Below, piece after piece: positions 40,400 through 49,640 of a stretch of DNA of 64,000 nt (positions within the stretch are counted from its first letter, which is position 1; each line of letters opens with the position of its first letter). The stretch covers positions 103,065 to 167,064 of the forward strand of contig NZ_JOKH01000004.1 in the NCBI RefSeq assembly GCF_000722635.1, written 5' to 3'. Source of the DNA: Endozoicomonas numazuensis (lineage in GTDB: Bacteria; Pseudomonadota; Gammaproteobacteria; Pseudomonadales; Endozoicomonadaceae). Below the pieces are notes generated by a model. The model was not told the DNA's origin. It saw only the letters and a list, made by a program, of their open reading frames with translations, and did not search any database. The position numbers and the translations under genes are program-made.

Positions 40400-41922
40400 A
40401 GGCCCTCCTCTGTGTACGAAGCAGTTGATGGTTTCCAAAGATCCAGAGCTTTGATCGCTTCTTCACAATCATCAAATGAATGTCGAATGCCATTAATTTC
40501 CTGATAATCTTCGTGACCCTTACCAGCAATAACAACAATATCTCCAGCACCCGCTTTGCAGATAGCCAATTGAATGGCCTCAGCACGATTAATAACAGAG
40601 GTCACCGGTGTATCTGACTGCTCAACACCCGCCAGAGCATCCCTGATAATCTCAGAGGGATCTTCACTTCGAGGATTATCACTGGTTACCACCACCTCAT
40701 CCGCACCCTGAACGGCCGCACGAGCCATAAGAGGCCTTTTTCCCCGATCCCTGTCACCACCACAACCAAAGACGCAGATTAATTTTGAAGCCCCATGCTC
40801 ACGTAAAGCTGTCAACACACTGACCAGAGCGTCCGATGTATGGGCATAGTCCACGACGACAACGGGCTTTTGCCCCCCTCCCAGTCTTTGCATTCTTCCA
40901 GGTACCGGAATCAACTGAGGCAACTGCTCAAGAACTTGCTCCAAGGAAAACCCCTGGCAACAAACAGCACCTATAACAGCCAAAAGGTTTTCGAGGCTGA
41001 AGCGACCAAATTGTGGCGTTTTTAACTGACCCTCTCCCCAAGGAGTGATCAAATCAGACTTAACACCTTCAGAATCCAAAGTAATGTTGTTGGCAAAGAT
41101 ATCTGCCTGAGCCGAAACCATCGAAAAGGTGAAAGTTTCCGTCTCTTCGGAGCAACGGGACAACATCAACCCACTGTATTCATCGTCCAGATTTATGACA
41201 GCCTTCTTGACCCTGCCCCCGACAAACAACAATGCCTTGGCTTCTGCATAGGCGTCCATCGTCTGATGGTAATCAAGGTGATCTCGACTGATATTCGTAA
41301 AAACGCCCACCTCAAACTGCAGCCCATCTGCTCTCCCCTGATGCAAGCCATGAGAGGAAACCTCCATCGCCATAGAATGCACCTGACTTCCCACCAGCTC
41401 TGCCATAAAGCTCTGCGTAGAAACGGAGTCCGATGTTGTATTCAGACAGGGCTCCAACTCAGGTGGAACGCCTTTACCCAATGTTCCCATGACGGCACAA
41501 GGCTCATCGAGCAAAGAAAGTAATTGTGCAGCAAACCAACAGGTAGAGGTTTTACCATTGGTTCCAGTGACCCCTGTCAGTTTGAGCTTTGAAGATGGCT
41601 GCCGATAGAATTGATCGGCAAGAAAGCTAATACGCGCCTTTAAATCTTTAATAAAAATAATGGGCTTGCCAGACAGTGTTTCTGTTTCAAAAGCCGAAGT
41701 TTCAACACTCTCAGCAAGTACTGCAGCCGCACCTGACGCCACTGCTGTTTTAATAAATTCTCGACCATCAGAACTAAAACCCGGCACAGCCAGAAACAGC
41801 TCACCCCCGATCAACCTGCGGCTGTCGAGGGTCAGTCCTGTCAGTTGTATGTCTTTATCCAGCGGAGGATGATTCAACGCCACCAGCACTTCATTTACAG
41901 ACGTCATTTGACACGAGGTCAT
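40396..41922 (-). CDS. murE: UDP-MurNAc-dipeptide--2,6-diaminopimelate ligase
   Basis: Adds the third amino acid of the stem peptide. ATP motif GTNGKTS is at 120-126. The specificity motif DNPRSEDP indicates meso-diaminopimelate, as expected for a Gram-negative. It has 508 residues. The ATG overlaps the ftsI stop (ATGA); a second ATG 5 codons later is also possible. Confidence 0.96.
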   Translation of the reverse strand: MTSCQMTSVNEVLVALNHPPLDKDIQLTGLTLDSRRLIGGELFLAVPGFSSDGREFIKTAVASGAAAVLAESVETSAFETETLSGKPIIFIKDLKARISFLADQFYRQPSSKLKLTGVTGTNGKTSTCWFAAQLLSLLDEPCAVMGTLGKGVPPELEPCLNTTSDSVSTQSFMAELVGSQVHSMAMEVSSHGLHQGRADGLQFEVGVFTNISRDHLDYHQTMDAYAEAKALLFVGGRVKKAVINLDDEYSGLMLSRCSEETETFTFSMVSAQADIFANNITLDSEGVKSDLITPWGEGQLKTPQFGRFSLENLLAVIGAVCCQGFSLEQVLEQLPQLIPVPGRMQRLGGGQKPVVVVDYAHTSDALVSVLTALREHGASKLICVFGCGGDRDRGKRPLMARAAVQGADEVVVTSDNPRSEDPSEIIRDALAGVEQSDTPVTSVINRAEAIQLAICKAGAGDIVVIAGKGHEDYQEINGIRHSFDDCEEAIKALDLWKPSTASYTEEGL

Positions 41923-43697
41923 GTTCCATCCTGTTTTAATTTCATAACTCCAGCCCGATGACTGGATCTTTCCGCTGTCAGCACTTTGTCTTCACTGGGC
42001 TTGACACCCAGCATTCTCAATGCCTGACCATTTACTTTGGAAAAAACCGGACCCGCTATCACACCACCGTAATAATCTTTTCCTGCAGGATCATCAATAA
42101 TCACGACTGTAGCAATGCGAGGATTTTCTACAGGAGCGACACCCGCAAAAAGTCCCACATAACGATCTTCAAGGTAGCCACTACTACCGACTTTTTTAAC
42201 CGTTCCCGTTTTCCCCCCCACATTGTAGGACTTGACCGCACCTCGCCAGCCTGTCCCACCTTTACCGACCACCTTCCCCAGCATTTCCATGATGTCATGG
42301 GCTACATCTTCATCCATGACCCGAACACCGTCAGGTGCCACATCGCGCTTGATCAGGGAGGCAGGCCTGAGCAGCCCTCCAGAACCCAGTACTGAATAGG
42401 CTTGCGCGAGCTGCAATGGCGTCACCGTCAAACCATAACCAAAGGACAGAGTCGCCACTTCAATATCACTCCAGCGATCCCTGTAAGGAAGAAAACCGGC
42501 TCTTTCGCCAGGAAAGCCAGTTCCAGGACTCTGACCGAATCCGACACGACGTAACATATCGACGACCTTATCAACACCAATATCGAGGGCCATTTTAGTC
42601 ACACCGATATTGCTGGACTTTTTCAGTACCGTCTCAACATCAATGGTTCCATAACCTATGACATCCCGAACAGCATTTCGGCCTACGCGTAGATAGCCCA
42701 CACCGGTTTTGACCTGGGTATAGCGATTATACCTGCCCGTTTCCATGGCAGCAGCGACAGTAAAAGGCTTTAAAGTTGACCCGGGCTCTACCAGGTCAGT
42801 CATTACACGGTTTCTCATGCGGTAAGGCTGCAACCCGGTTCGATTATTAGGGTTATAAGATGGCTGATTGACCATGGCCAGAACCTCTCCGGTCTGAACA
42901 TCCATCATTATCAGAGAACCCGCTGTAGCCTTGGCTTTTTCAACTGCACTTTTCAGTTCTCGATAAGCCATGTACTGAAGTCTGGAATCAATACTGAGCA
43001 TCAATTCTTTTCCAGGCTGCGCACTTTCAACCAGCTCAGCCTCTTTGGCAAGACGACCTCTCCGATCTTTCAACAACCTTCTGGTCCCTTCCGTACCGGT
43101 CAGCCAGTGATCATAGCCCAGTTCAAGACCTTCCTGCCCTTTGTCATCAATACCCGTGATTCCAACCAGATGCGCTGTCACCTCACCCATAGGGTAGTAA
43201 CGCCTCTGCTCATCAAGAATATGGACACCCGGTACTTTCAACGCTTTAACTTTTTCACCCCGCTCCGGTGTCATCTGCCGCTTGAGATAGATAAACTCTT
43301 TCTCAACGCTCTTTTTAACCCTGCCCGCCAACCAGCTCTTATCTACTTTGAGAGTAAATGCCAGCTCATCCCAGCGCTCTGGCACCTTGATCAGCTCTTG
43401 AGGATCAGCCCAGATAGTCATGACGGGAGCACTTACCGCAAGGATCTTGCCATTGCGGTCAAACACTACGCCACGGTGGGCGGGTATAGCCTCATGACGA
43501 ACAGAACGCTTATCGCCTTCATTCTGAAGAAAATTCCGATTCAACACTTGAAGATCGACAAGGCGATAGCAGATCACCAGCCCCGCCGTAATGAACAACA
43601 GCTGCAGAAGTTTGACTCTCCAGCGAAATGGCATGGACTCTTTTTTGCCAACCTGGCTTTTTCTGTTGGCACTGGCCGTCCTTGCTGCAGATTTCAC
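41919..43697 (-). CDS. ftsI: Septal transpeptidase FtsI (PBP3)
   Basis: Cross-links septal peptidoglycan with FtsW. A membrane anchor lies at about 28-48, followed by the pedestal domain. The penicillin-binding motifs are complete: Ser307-x-x-Lys310 (STLK), SSN at 361-363 and KTG at 496-498. It has 592 residues. It overlaps ftsL by 4 bases. Confidence 0.97.
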   Translation of the reverse strand: MKSAARTASANRKSQVGKKESMPFRWRVKLLQLLFITAGLVICYRLVDLQVLNRNFLQNEGDKRSVRHEAIPAHRGVVFDRNGKILAVSAPVMTIWADPQELIKVPERWDELAFTLKVDKSWLAGRVKKSVEKEFIYLKRQMTPERGEKVKALKVPGVHILDEQRRYYPMGEVTAHLVGITGIDDKGQEGLELGYDHWLTGTEGTRRLLKDRRGRLAKEAELVESAQPGKELMLSIDSRLQYMAYRELKSAVEKAKATAGSLIMMDVQTGEVLAMVNQPSYNPNNRTGLQPYRMRNRVMTDLVEPGSTLKPFTVAAAMETGRYNRYTQVKTGVGYLRVGRNAVRDVIGYGTIDVETVLKKSSNIGVTKMALDIGVDKVVDMLRRVGFGQSPGTGFPGERAGFLPYRDRWSDIEVATLSFGYGLTVTPLQLAQAYSVLGSGGLLRPASLIKRDVAPDGVRVMDEDVAHDIMEMLGKVVGKGGTGWRGAVKSYNVGGKTGTVKKVGSSGYLEDRYVGLFAGVAPVENPRIATVVIIDDPAGKDYYGGVIAGPVFSKVNGQALRMLGVKPSEDKVLTAERSSHRAGVMKLKQDGT

Positions 43698-43990
43698 GGT
43701 ACCACCATTTTTATACGTCCAGCATCAGGCACTTCCATGTCCAACTCTTCCCTTGCAATTTTTTCCACTCGCCCTGGATTAGTGAGGGAACTCTGTTCTA
43801 AAAGCAACTTACCCCACTCAACCTGGGCCTTATTCCTTCGCTCCAACTCCTGTTGAAGCTCATTATGCAGCCGTCTGTTTTCATGACCGACAAAGCTCAC
43901 TGCCACTCCAGACACAAGCACACTGGTCAGCAGCAGAGCACTGACTAAATTGGATTTTTGAAACAACGCCTGCAGCGGTTTTCTATCCAT
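43694..43990 (-). CDS. ftsL: Cell division protein FtsL
   Basis: Small bitopic inner membrane protein that forms the FtsQLB complex. At 98 residues it has one membrane segment (about 16-34) followed by a leucine-zipper-like coiled coil. Assignment rests on size, topology and position between rsmH and ftsI; FtsL sequences are poorly conserved. Confidence 0.9.
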   Translation of the reverse strand: MDRKPLQALFQKSNLVSALLLTSVLVSGVAVSFVGHENRRLHNELQQELERRNKAQVEWGKLLLEQSSLTNPGRVEKIAREELDMEVPDAGRIKMVVP

Positions 43991-44003
43991 TTTTTCAGCC
44001 TTG

Positions 44004-44936
44004 TCAGATCAGTTTCTCAGCAATACGCATGACGGCACTTCTCGCTCTTGGGTTAGCCTTAACTTCTTGCTCACCCGGTTTAATGGCTTTACCTATTGGC
44101 CTCAGTCGTTTGTTAAGCTGATCTTCCGTTACCGGCATCCAGCGCGGTAACTCATCGCCTTTGGCCTGTTTTCGAATAAATCGTTTGGCAATCCTGTCTT
44201 CCAGTGAGTGGAAACTGATAACCACCAGACGCCCACCCGGTTTGAGTACTTCAAGCGCTATATCCAGACAATCCACCAGATCATCCAGCTCTCGATTTAT
44301 ATGTATACGGATTGCCTGAAACGCTCTGGTAGCCGGATGCTTGCCCTTCTCTCTGGAAGAGCTGGCAGCGGCAATAATGTTCGCCAGACGTTTCGTCGTT
44401 GTAATAGGCCCTTCTTCTCTTTCCCTGATAACCGCTCTGGCAATTCTGCGGGAGAAACGATCTTCGCCGTATTCCCAGATCACCCTGCTAATCTCCTGCT
44501 CTTCGGCACGATTTATCCAATCTGCTGCACTTTCTCCCTGAGTGGTATTCATCCGCATGTCCAGCGGACCATCCTGCATAAAGCTAAAACCCCTCTCAGC
44601 GTTGTCTAACTGTGGAGAAGAGACTCCCAGATCCAGCAACACACCTTCTACCTTCTGCCCCTGAAGCGCTTCTTCCAGCTCTGCAAAGGATCCGTGATAG
44701 ATAGAAAAGCGGCTATCTGCTTCAGCCAGCTGATCAGCAACGGCTATAGCTCTGGGATCTTTGTCGATACCGACCAGCCGCCCTTTGTCGGAAAGCTTTT
44801 CCAGGATGGCACGACTGTGACCACCGCGACCAAATGTTCCATCGACATAGATCCCATCCGGATCTGTAACCAGGGCTTCAACCGCTTCGTTTAACAGCAC
44901 CGTAACGTGCTGATCTGATTGTTCTTGTAATGACAT
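44004..44936 (-). CDS. rsmH: 16S rRNA m4C1402 methyltransferase RsmH
   Basis: Methylates N4 of C1402 in 16S rRNA. The SAM-binding segment [11 protein letters not shown] lies near residue 31, and family blocks [11 protein letters not shown] and FHSLEDR follow. It has 310 residues. It starts 24 bases after mraZ. Confidence 0.96.
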   Translation of the reverse strand: MSLQEQSDQHVTVLLNEAVEALVTDPDGIYVDGTFGRGGHSRAILEKLSDKGRLVGIDKDPRAIAVADQLAEADSRFSIYHGSFAELEEALQGQKVEGVLLDLGVSSPQLDNAERGFSFMQDGPLDMRMNTTQGESAADWINRAEEQEISRVIWEYGEDRFSRRIARAVIREREEGPITTTKRLANIIAAASSSREKGKHPATRAFQAIRIHINRELDDLVDCLDIALEVLKPGGRLVVISFHSLEDRIAKRFIRKQAKGDELPRWMPVTEDQLNKRLRPIGKAIKPGEQEVKANPRARSAVMRIAEKLI

Positions 44937-44960
44937 CGATCATGCCCGGGCTAATGCCCA

Positions 44961-45416
44961 TTAAAGGGATAAAGACTGGAGTTCAGCTGGCACTTCGCCG
45001 GATTCACTGGCTTCCTGAAGATAATCGTCTCGCCGCTGATTCCAGCTGGCTTCATCCCACAGTTCAAACTTTTTGCCCTGACCCAGAAGAATGCAGCGCT
45101 TATCCAAGCCTGCATAATCCCTGAGCAAGGGAGGTACTAAAACTCGGCCACTGCCATCCATATCAATGTCGGTTGCATGTCCGATAAGAAGTCTCTGGAT
45201 ACGGCGTGTCATAGGATGAAAACTGGGCAAGGCTTCAATTTTCGCTTGAATGGCCTCCCACTCATCCTGTGGATAAATCAATAGACAGGGTTCATCGGTA
45301 TCAATGGTCGCCACCAGGCTGCCTTCACAACGATCCCTCAACACCTGCCGATAACGGGTAGGTATTGCAAGACGCCCTTTAGCATCGAGGTTTATGGCAT
45401 TGACCCCACGAAACAA
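44961..45416 (-). CDS. mraZ: Transcriptional regulator MraZ
   Basis: DNA-binding protein of the AbrB/SpoVT fold that represses the dcw operon in E. coli. The sequence starts MFRGVNAINLDAKGRLAIP, as in the family, with a second copy of the fold (DIDMDGSGRVLVP). It has 151 residues. The start codon is TTG (45414-45416), with GGGAG upstream. It is the first gene of the operon and lies downstream of candidate MraZ sites. Confidence 0.95.
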   Translation of the reverse strand: MFRGVNAINLDAKGRLAIPTRYRQVLRDRCEGSLVATIDTDEPCLLIYPQDEWEAIQAKIEALPSFHPMTRRIQRLLIGHATDIDMDGSGRVLVPPLLRDYAGLDKRCILLGQGKKFELWDEASWNQRRDDYLQEASESGEVPAELQSLSL

Positions 45417-45507
45417 ATCGGTTCTCCCTGGTCAAGTCAGACAGGATGAAAGGCTAAAGCCCGGAGAGAAAAAAGTGCTCATTACTACCCCTCTTCCTCA
45501 CATCATG

Positions 45508-45541
45508 CCCATTAAACTCCACATTTATCCACTTTACGCCA
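45508..45541 (-). promoter_or_regulatory. Candidate MraZ operator: four TGGN repeats with 10-bp period
   Basis: On the minus strand TGGC, TGGA, TGGA and TGGG occur at 45538-45541, 45528-45531, 45518-45521 and 45508-45511, exactly 10 bases apart. E. coli MraZ binds repeats TGGGN separated by 5 bases, the same period. The array lies just downstream of the predicted transcription start, so autorepression of the operon is likely. Confidence 0.7.
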
Positions 45542-45550
45542 CTGAAGCAC

Positions 45551-45579
45551 ACTATAGAAATCTCAAAAACCCACGTCAA
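45551..45579 (-). promoter_or_regulatory. Sigma70-type promoter of the dcw operon
   Basis: On the minus strand TTGACG (45574-45579) and TATAGT (45551-45556) are separated by 17 bases. Transcription would start near 45544, next to the MraZ repeats and about 130 bases before mraZ. Confidence 0.7.
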
Positions 45580-45860
45580 GGTCAGAATCTGTCTGCTGCG
45601 TCAAAGAATTGACCTGGACAGAGAGCTCATAACCAGAACATTGCATTAAAAAAGTGCATGAAAATGAGCAGCTTGGGAGGAAGATCTATTTAAGCTCGTG
45701 AAGCCAGAAAGCTGTCTGAAAAAAATTGTAAAAATTTCAGACAATTACATAAATCGATGAACACAACGCTCAATCCATTGCAGATTGGCAAATCATACTC
45801 TCCGAATTACTTTCCGGAGTTACTCAGGTAAAGCTCTCACTTAGCGGAAGAAAAAGAAGT

Positions 45861-46237
<377 letters not shown>

Positions 46238-46247
46238 GAGGCGGCGA

Positions 46248-46276
46248 ATACTACCGAATCATCCCGCTCACTGCAA
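46248..46276 (-). promoter_or_regulatory. Promoter of rnpB
   Basis: TTGCAG (46271-46276) and TAGTAT (46248-46253) on the minus strand are separated by 17 bases, and the predicted start falls at or a few bases before the P1 stem of RNase P RNA. Confidence 0.7.
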
Positions 46277-46348
46277 TTCATTCATTTCCGAAAGTTGTAA
46301 AAAATCTTTATCAGGTATCCGACCCACAGAAGATTTTCTCAGCATGAC

Positions 46349-46516
46349 TAGGAGGCTGACCGAGAATAGCGTCCGAGCATAAAATTCAGTAGAACGAGTC
46401 AGCTTTTTCACTGGTTTTGTGCGAATAGTTGACCTATTTTTAAGCAAATCCAGTGGAAAAGATGGCCGTTCTTTCTGGATTTTAGGCCGGACTGTCTATT
46501 CTCGGTCAGCCTCCTA
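46349..46516. mobile_element. MITE-like palindromic element, copy 1
   Basis: A 164-base element (46351-46514) with terminal inverted repeats GGAGGCTGACCGAGAATAG and its complement, flanked on both sides by TA. The inner part is also an imperfect inverted repeat: CACTGGTTTTG pairs with CAAATCCAGTG, and the segments near the ends pair with gaps. The whole element can thus fold as one long hairpin. TA at each side is typical of IS630/Tc1-mariner type insertions. It has no coding capacity. Confidence 0.75.
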
Positions 46517-46680
46517 GGAGGCTGACCGAGAATAGCGTCCGAGCATAAAATTCAGTAGAACGAGTCAGCTTTTTCACTGGATTTGTGCGAATAGTTGACC
46601 TATTTAAGCAAATCCAGTGGAAAAGATGGCCGTTCTTTCTGGATTTTAGGCCGGACTGTCTATTCTCGGTCAGCCTCCTA
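46515..46680. mobile_element. MITE-like palindromic element, copy 2
   Basis: A 162-base element (46517-46678) in direct tandem with copy 1, sharing the TA between them. It is the same sequence except for two missing T residues and one base change (CACTGGATTTG instead of CACTGGTTTTG); its inner palindrome is the better one. It ends with the complete right inverted repeat. Confidence 0.75.
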
Positions 46681-46699
46681 GGAGGCTGACCGAGAATAG
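46679..46699. repeat. Third, solitary end of the MITE-like element
   Basis: After a third TA, the 19-base end GGAGGCTGACCGAGAATAG is present again and then similarity stops. It may mark the left end of a lost third copy or an abortive rearrangement. Confidence 0.65.
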
Positions 46700-47310
46700 A
46701 CTTGAAAAGAGTCGACTAAACATCCAAGTGGCGTAGCAAGCAGTTCAGATTGAGAATCACTGAACCTTGAAAGGAAGGTTATAGGTATCGCCATAATCAT
46801 TCCTATCTGATGATTTCATTTTGTATAAGCGCTACTGTTACTCTCTTTCTTGATGACCCCGGACACAACCCGTTTTCTTGCATAATCAAGCAAGATTTAT
46901 CGGTGAGACAAATAAAAGTCTAAAGACGTTTACTTGCAACTTTCAGGGTGATAACAGTACTGTCACAACCCCCAAGAACCTCACGCACTTTTCGGGTGCA
47001 GAAAAAAAAATCGCTATTTTCTGCATTAAACCCTACGACAACTATTGCAGATTGATCAAAAACTCCACATTATAAAATCTAAAGGGCTGGAAATTTCCTG
47101 CCATTCTGTTTGAGTCAACATCAATGTTTCAGTTGAGATTTCCATGATGTCAGCCAATGGACGGCTGCCAGCCCAGGCCACTGCTTATACTTGCTTTCTA
47201 TAATTATAAGAGTGGCTAATGTACTGATCTTGCCGATAGTCGTAATTGAGGGGGCGGCCAAACCCCGGTACGGCTATCGAAACCGAACATCAGACAGGGC
47301 AGGGCACAAT

Positions 47311-49233
47311 ATGGATATATTTAACCACTATCAGGAGCGATTCCAATCCACGCAGCAGGAAGAGCTTAACATCCAGGAGTATCTGGATCTCTGCAAAGAA
47401 GACCCTGGTGCCTATGCCAATGCAGCAGAAAGAATGCTGTTGGCTATTGGCGAACCACAGATGACTGATACCTCCCGGGACTCACGCCTCAGCCGTATAT
47501 TTTCCAATAAACTGATCAAGCGATACCCTGCCTTTGAAGAGTTTTATGGCATGGAAGAAGCGATTGAACAAATCGTATCCTACTTCAAACATGCTGCTCA
47601 GGGACTGGAAGAAAAGAAACAGATTCTCTATTTGCTGGGTCCGGTTGGTGGAGGTAAGTCATCTCTCGCAGAACGATTAAAAGCCCTGATGCAAAGACAA
47701 CCTTTCTATGCCATTAAAGGTTCGCCGGTTTTCGAATCCCCTCTTAATCTGTTCAATGCCGAAGAAGACGGAGACATACTAACTCAGGAATACGGTATTC
47801 CCCAACGCTACCTTGGCGGCATCATGTCACCCTGGGCAGTAAAACGTCTGAACGAATTTGGCGGTGATATTACCAAGTTCAAAATTGTAAAACTTTATCC
47901 GAGTATTCTGAATCAAGTAGCCATCGCTAAGACCGAGCCAGGCGATGAAAACAATCAGGATATTTCCAGCCTGGTAGGTAAAGTCGATATTCGTCAGCTG
48001 GAAGAATACTCACAGGATGATCCAGACGCTTACAGTTTCTCCGGCGCACTCTGCCGTGCCAACCAGGGCCTGATGGAATTTGTAGAAATGTTCAAGGCTC
48101 CCATCAAAGTCCTTCACCCCCTGCTGACTGCAACTCAGGAAGGCAACTACAACAGTACGGAAGGTATGGGAGCCATTCCTTTTAATGGTGTATTACTTGC
48201 TCACTCCAATGAATCTGAGTGGCAGACCTTTAAAAACAATAAAACCAATGAAGCCTTTATTGACCGGGTCAATATCGTCAAGGTTCCTTATTGCACTCGA
48301 GTCAAAGAAGAGATCCTGATCTATGAGAAGCTATTAACCAACAGCTCTCTGAGAGACGCTCCCTGCGCACCTGATACATTGAAAATGCTGGCCCAGTTTT
48401 CAGTACTTTCCAGAGTAAAAGAACCTGATAACTCCAATGTATATTCCAAGATGAGAGTTTATGACGGTGAAAACCTGAAAGATACTGACCCCAACGCCAA
48501 GCCTTTACAAGAATATAAAGATGCCGCAGGTGTCGATGAAGGCATGGAAGGACTTTCTACCCGTTTTGCTTTCAAGATCCTATCCAAGGTTTTCAACTTT
48601 GATCCAACAGAAGTGGCCGCCAACCCTGTTCATATGCTTTATGTCCTGGAGCAACAGATTGAACAGCAACAGTTCCCGAAAGAAATACATGAACGTTATC
48701 TGCGTTATGTGAAGGAATTCCTGGCACCCAAATACATTGAATTCCTGGGCAAAGAGATTCAAACAGCTTACCTCGAGTCATACTCTGAATATGGCCAGAA
48801 TATCTTTGATCGCTACATTACTTACGCAGACTTCTGGATTCAGGATCAGGAATACCGTGATCCTGAAACCGGAGATATTCTTGACCGGGTCGCCATTAAC
48901 GAAGAGTTGGAGAAAATCGAGAAAGCAGCCAGTATCGCCAATCCGAAGGACTTCCGGAACGAAGTCGTTAACTTCGTACTCAGAGCACGGGCCAACAATC
49001 AGGGCAGCAACCCAAGCTGGTCCAGCTACGAGAAAATGCGCACCGTAATTGAGAAGAAAATGTTCTCTAACACTGAAGACCTGCTGCCGGTCATTTCATT
49101 TAATGCCAAGAGCAGCAATGAAGACCAGCGCAAGCATAACGAGTTCGTAAAACGTATGGTTGAAAGAGGTTATACCGAGAAACAGGTCAGACTACTGGCT
49201 GAATGGTATATCAGGGTCAGAAAGTCACAGTAA
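47311..49233 (+). CDS. prkA: PrkA/YeaG family AAA+ serine protein kinase
   Basis: Protein kinase and ATPase of the stress response; in E. coli YeaG acts under nitrogen starvation and stationary phase. Walker A GPVGGGKS is at 110-117, in a stretch nearly identical to YeaG. The C-terminal PrkA domain is intact (for example TSYEK-like WSSYEKMRTVIEKKMFS). The ATG at 47311 gives 640 residues (644 in E. coli) and starts MDIFNHY, like the family MNIFDHY; the frame extends 40 codons upstream without support. It precedes yeaH and spoVR, the conserved trio, but is separated from yeaH by a terminator. Confidence 0.95.
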   Translation: MDIFNHYQERFQSTQQEELNIQEYLDLCKEDPGAYANAAERMLLAIGEPQMTDTSRDSRLSRIFSNKLIKRYPAFEEFYGMEEAIEQIVSYFKHAAQGLEEKKQILYLLGPVGGGKSSLAERLKALMQRQPFYAIKGSPVFESPLNLFNAEEDGDILTQEYGIPQRYLGGIMSPWAVKRLNEFGGDITKFKIVKLYPSILNQVAIAKTEPGDENNQDISSLVGKVDIRQLEEYSQDDPDAYSFSGALCRANQGLMEFVEMFKAPIKVLHPLLTATQEGNYNSTEGMGAIPFNGVLLAHSNESEWQTFKNNKTNEAFIDRVNIVKVPYCTRVKEEILIYEKLLTNSSLRDAPCAPDTLKMLAQFSVLSRVKEPDNSNVYSKMRVYDGENLKDTDPNAKPLQEYKDAAGVDEGMEGLSTRFAFKILSKVFNFDPTEVAANPVHMLYVLEQQIEQQQFPKEIHERYLRYVKEFLAPKYIEFLGKEIQTAYLESYSEYGQNIFDRYITYADFWIQDQEYRDPETGDILDRVAINEELEKIEKAASIANPKDFRNEVVNFVLRARANNQGSNPSWSSYEKMRTVIEKKMFSNTEDLLPVISFNAKSSNEDQRKHNEFVKRMVERGYTEKQVRLLAEWYIRVRKSQ

Positions 49234-49237
49234 CCGA

Positions 49238-49272
49238 TATGGCCTGCGACCCGGTCGCAGGCCATACTTTAT
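49238..49272 (+). terminator. Rho-independent terminator after prkA
   Basis: Perfect 13-bp stem (49238-49250 with 49254-49266, TATGGCCTGCGAC) with a 3-base loop, followed by CTTTATTATG. It begins 5 bases after the prkA stop, so transcription into yeaH must be partial or start anew. Confidence 0.8.
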
Positions 49273-49355
49273 TATGAAAGTGCAGCTCTATCAGACCCTG
49301 TAGCCATTCTCATGTTTCGGGGTGAGCCGCATTTACCGCTCATGGCTGTTTATGG

Positions 49356-49410
49356 AATTATTTTTTGATCACATACTGGCCCACCCCATGTATGTGATCA
49401 AAAAATAATT
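49356..49410. repeat. Perfect 21-bp inverted repeat upstream of yeaH
   Basis: Left arm 49356-49376 and right arm 49390-49410 are exact complements around a 13-base loop. The arms are A+T rich with the core TTTTTTGATCACATAC. No T-run follows, so it is not a standard terminator. It could be an RNA structure, a binding site for a dimeric protein, or a small inserted element. Confidence 0.65.
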
Positions 49411-49422
49411 TCGAGACGACTT

Positions 49423-49458
49423 CAGGAGTGACTGACGAATGTCAGAAAAATACTCCTG
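49423..49458. repeat. Nested inverted repeat upstream of yeaH
   Basis: CAGGAGT (49423-49429) pairs with ACTCCTG (49452-49458); inside, CTGAC (49432-49436) pairs with GTCAG (49441-49445) around GAAT. Confidence 0.45.
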
Positions 49459-49562
49459 ACGAGAAAATAAAAAAAACCGGTGGAAGGATGTCACCACATT
49501 TCGATAACCAATACAGTCATGAGCGAAAAAAAGTCATGAAATGAGGGAGTTGGAATGACAAG

Positions 49563-49585
49563 GTTTTGAACGGGCTGTTCAAAAC
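49563..49585. repeat. Hairpin 56 bases upstream of yeaH
   Basis: GTTTTGAAC and GTTCAAAAC form a perfect 9-bp stem around GGGCT. It would lie in the yeaH 5' leader if transcription starts upstream. Confidence 0.5.
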
Positions 49586-49640
49586 TGGCGACATGGAAAT
49601 CATGAAATGTTCTGTGTCATAACAGACAGGGAGCGTGTTA

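Larger units (their letters stand above)
45417..45860. other. Region upstream of mraZ
   Basis: Holds the dcw promoter and MraZ repeats (45508-45579). From about 45600 to 45860 there is no gene; the left part of the rnpB transcript end and its T-rich tail lie at the right side. Nothing further is seen. Confidence 0.5.
46241..47310. other. Long intergenic region between rnpB and prkA
   Basis: 1070 bases with no supported gene. It contains the rnpB promoter (46248-46276), the tandem MITE-like repeats (46349-46699) and the prkA upstream region. From 46700 to 47150 the sequence is A+T rich with a short hairpin (GTTCAG/CTGAAC near 46742-46764). A 65-codon open frame at 46878-47075 begins with TTG, lacks a ribosome binding site and is not credible. 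Confidence 0.5.
49234..49640. other. prkA-yeaH intergenic region with four inverted repeats
   Basis: 407 bases with no gene. It contains a terminator (49238-49272), a perfect 21-bp inverted repeat (49356-49410), a nested hairpin (49423-49458) and a 9-bp hairpin (49563-49585). The segment also contains one copy of the short repeat shared with 10804-10825. Confidence 0.7.

Noticed and set aside
46349-46699. CRISPR array
   Set aside because: The repeats are the ends of long palindromic elements of about 164 bases, not short repeats with unique spacers; no cas gene is present.
46878-47075. 65-codon frame between the repeat array and prkA
   Set aside because: Starts with TTG, no ribosome binding site, no similarity recognised.
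47187-47204. Promoter of prkA (TATAAT at 47199-47204, TATACT at 47187-47192)
   Set aside because: No acceptable -35 at the correct distance, and no sigma54 -24/-12 pair was found; not reported as a feature.
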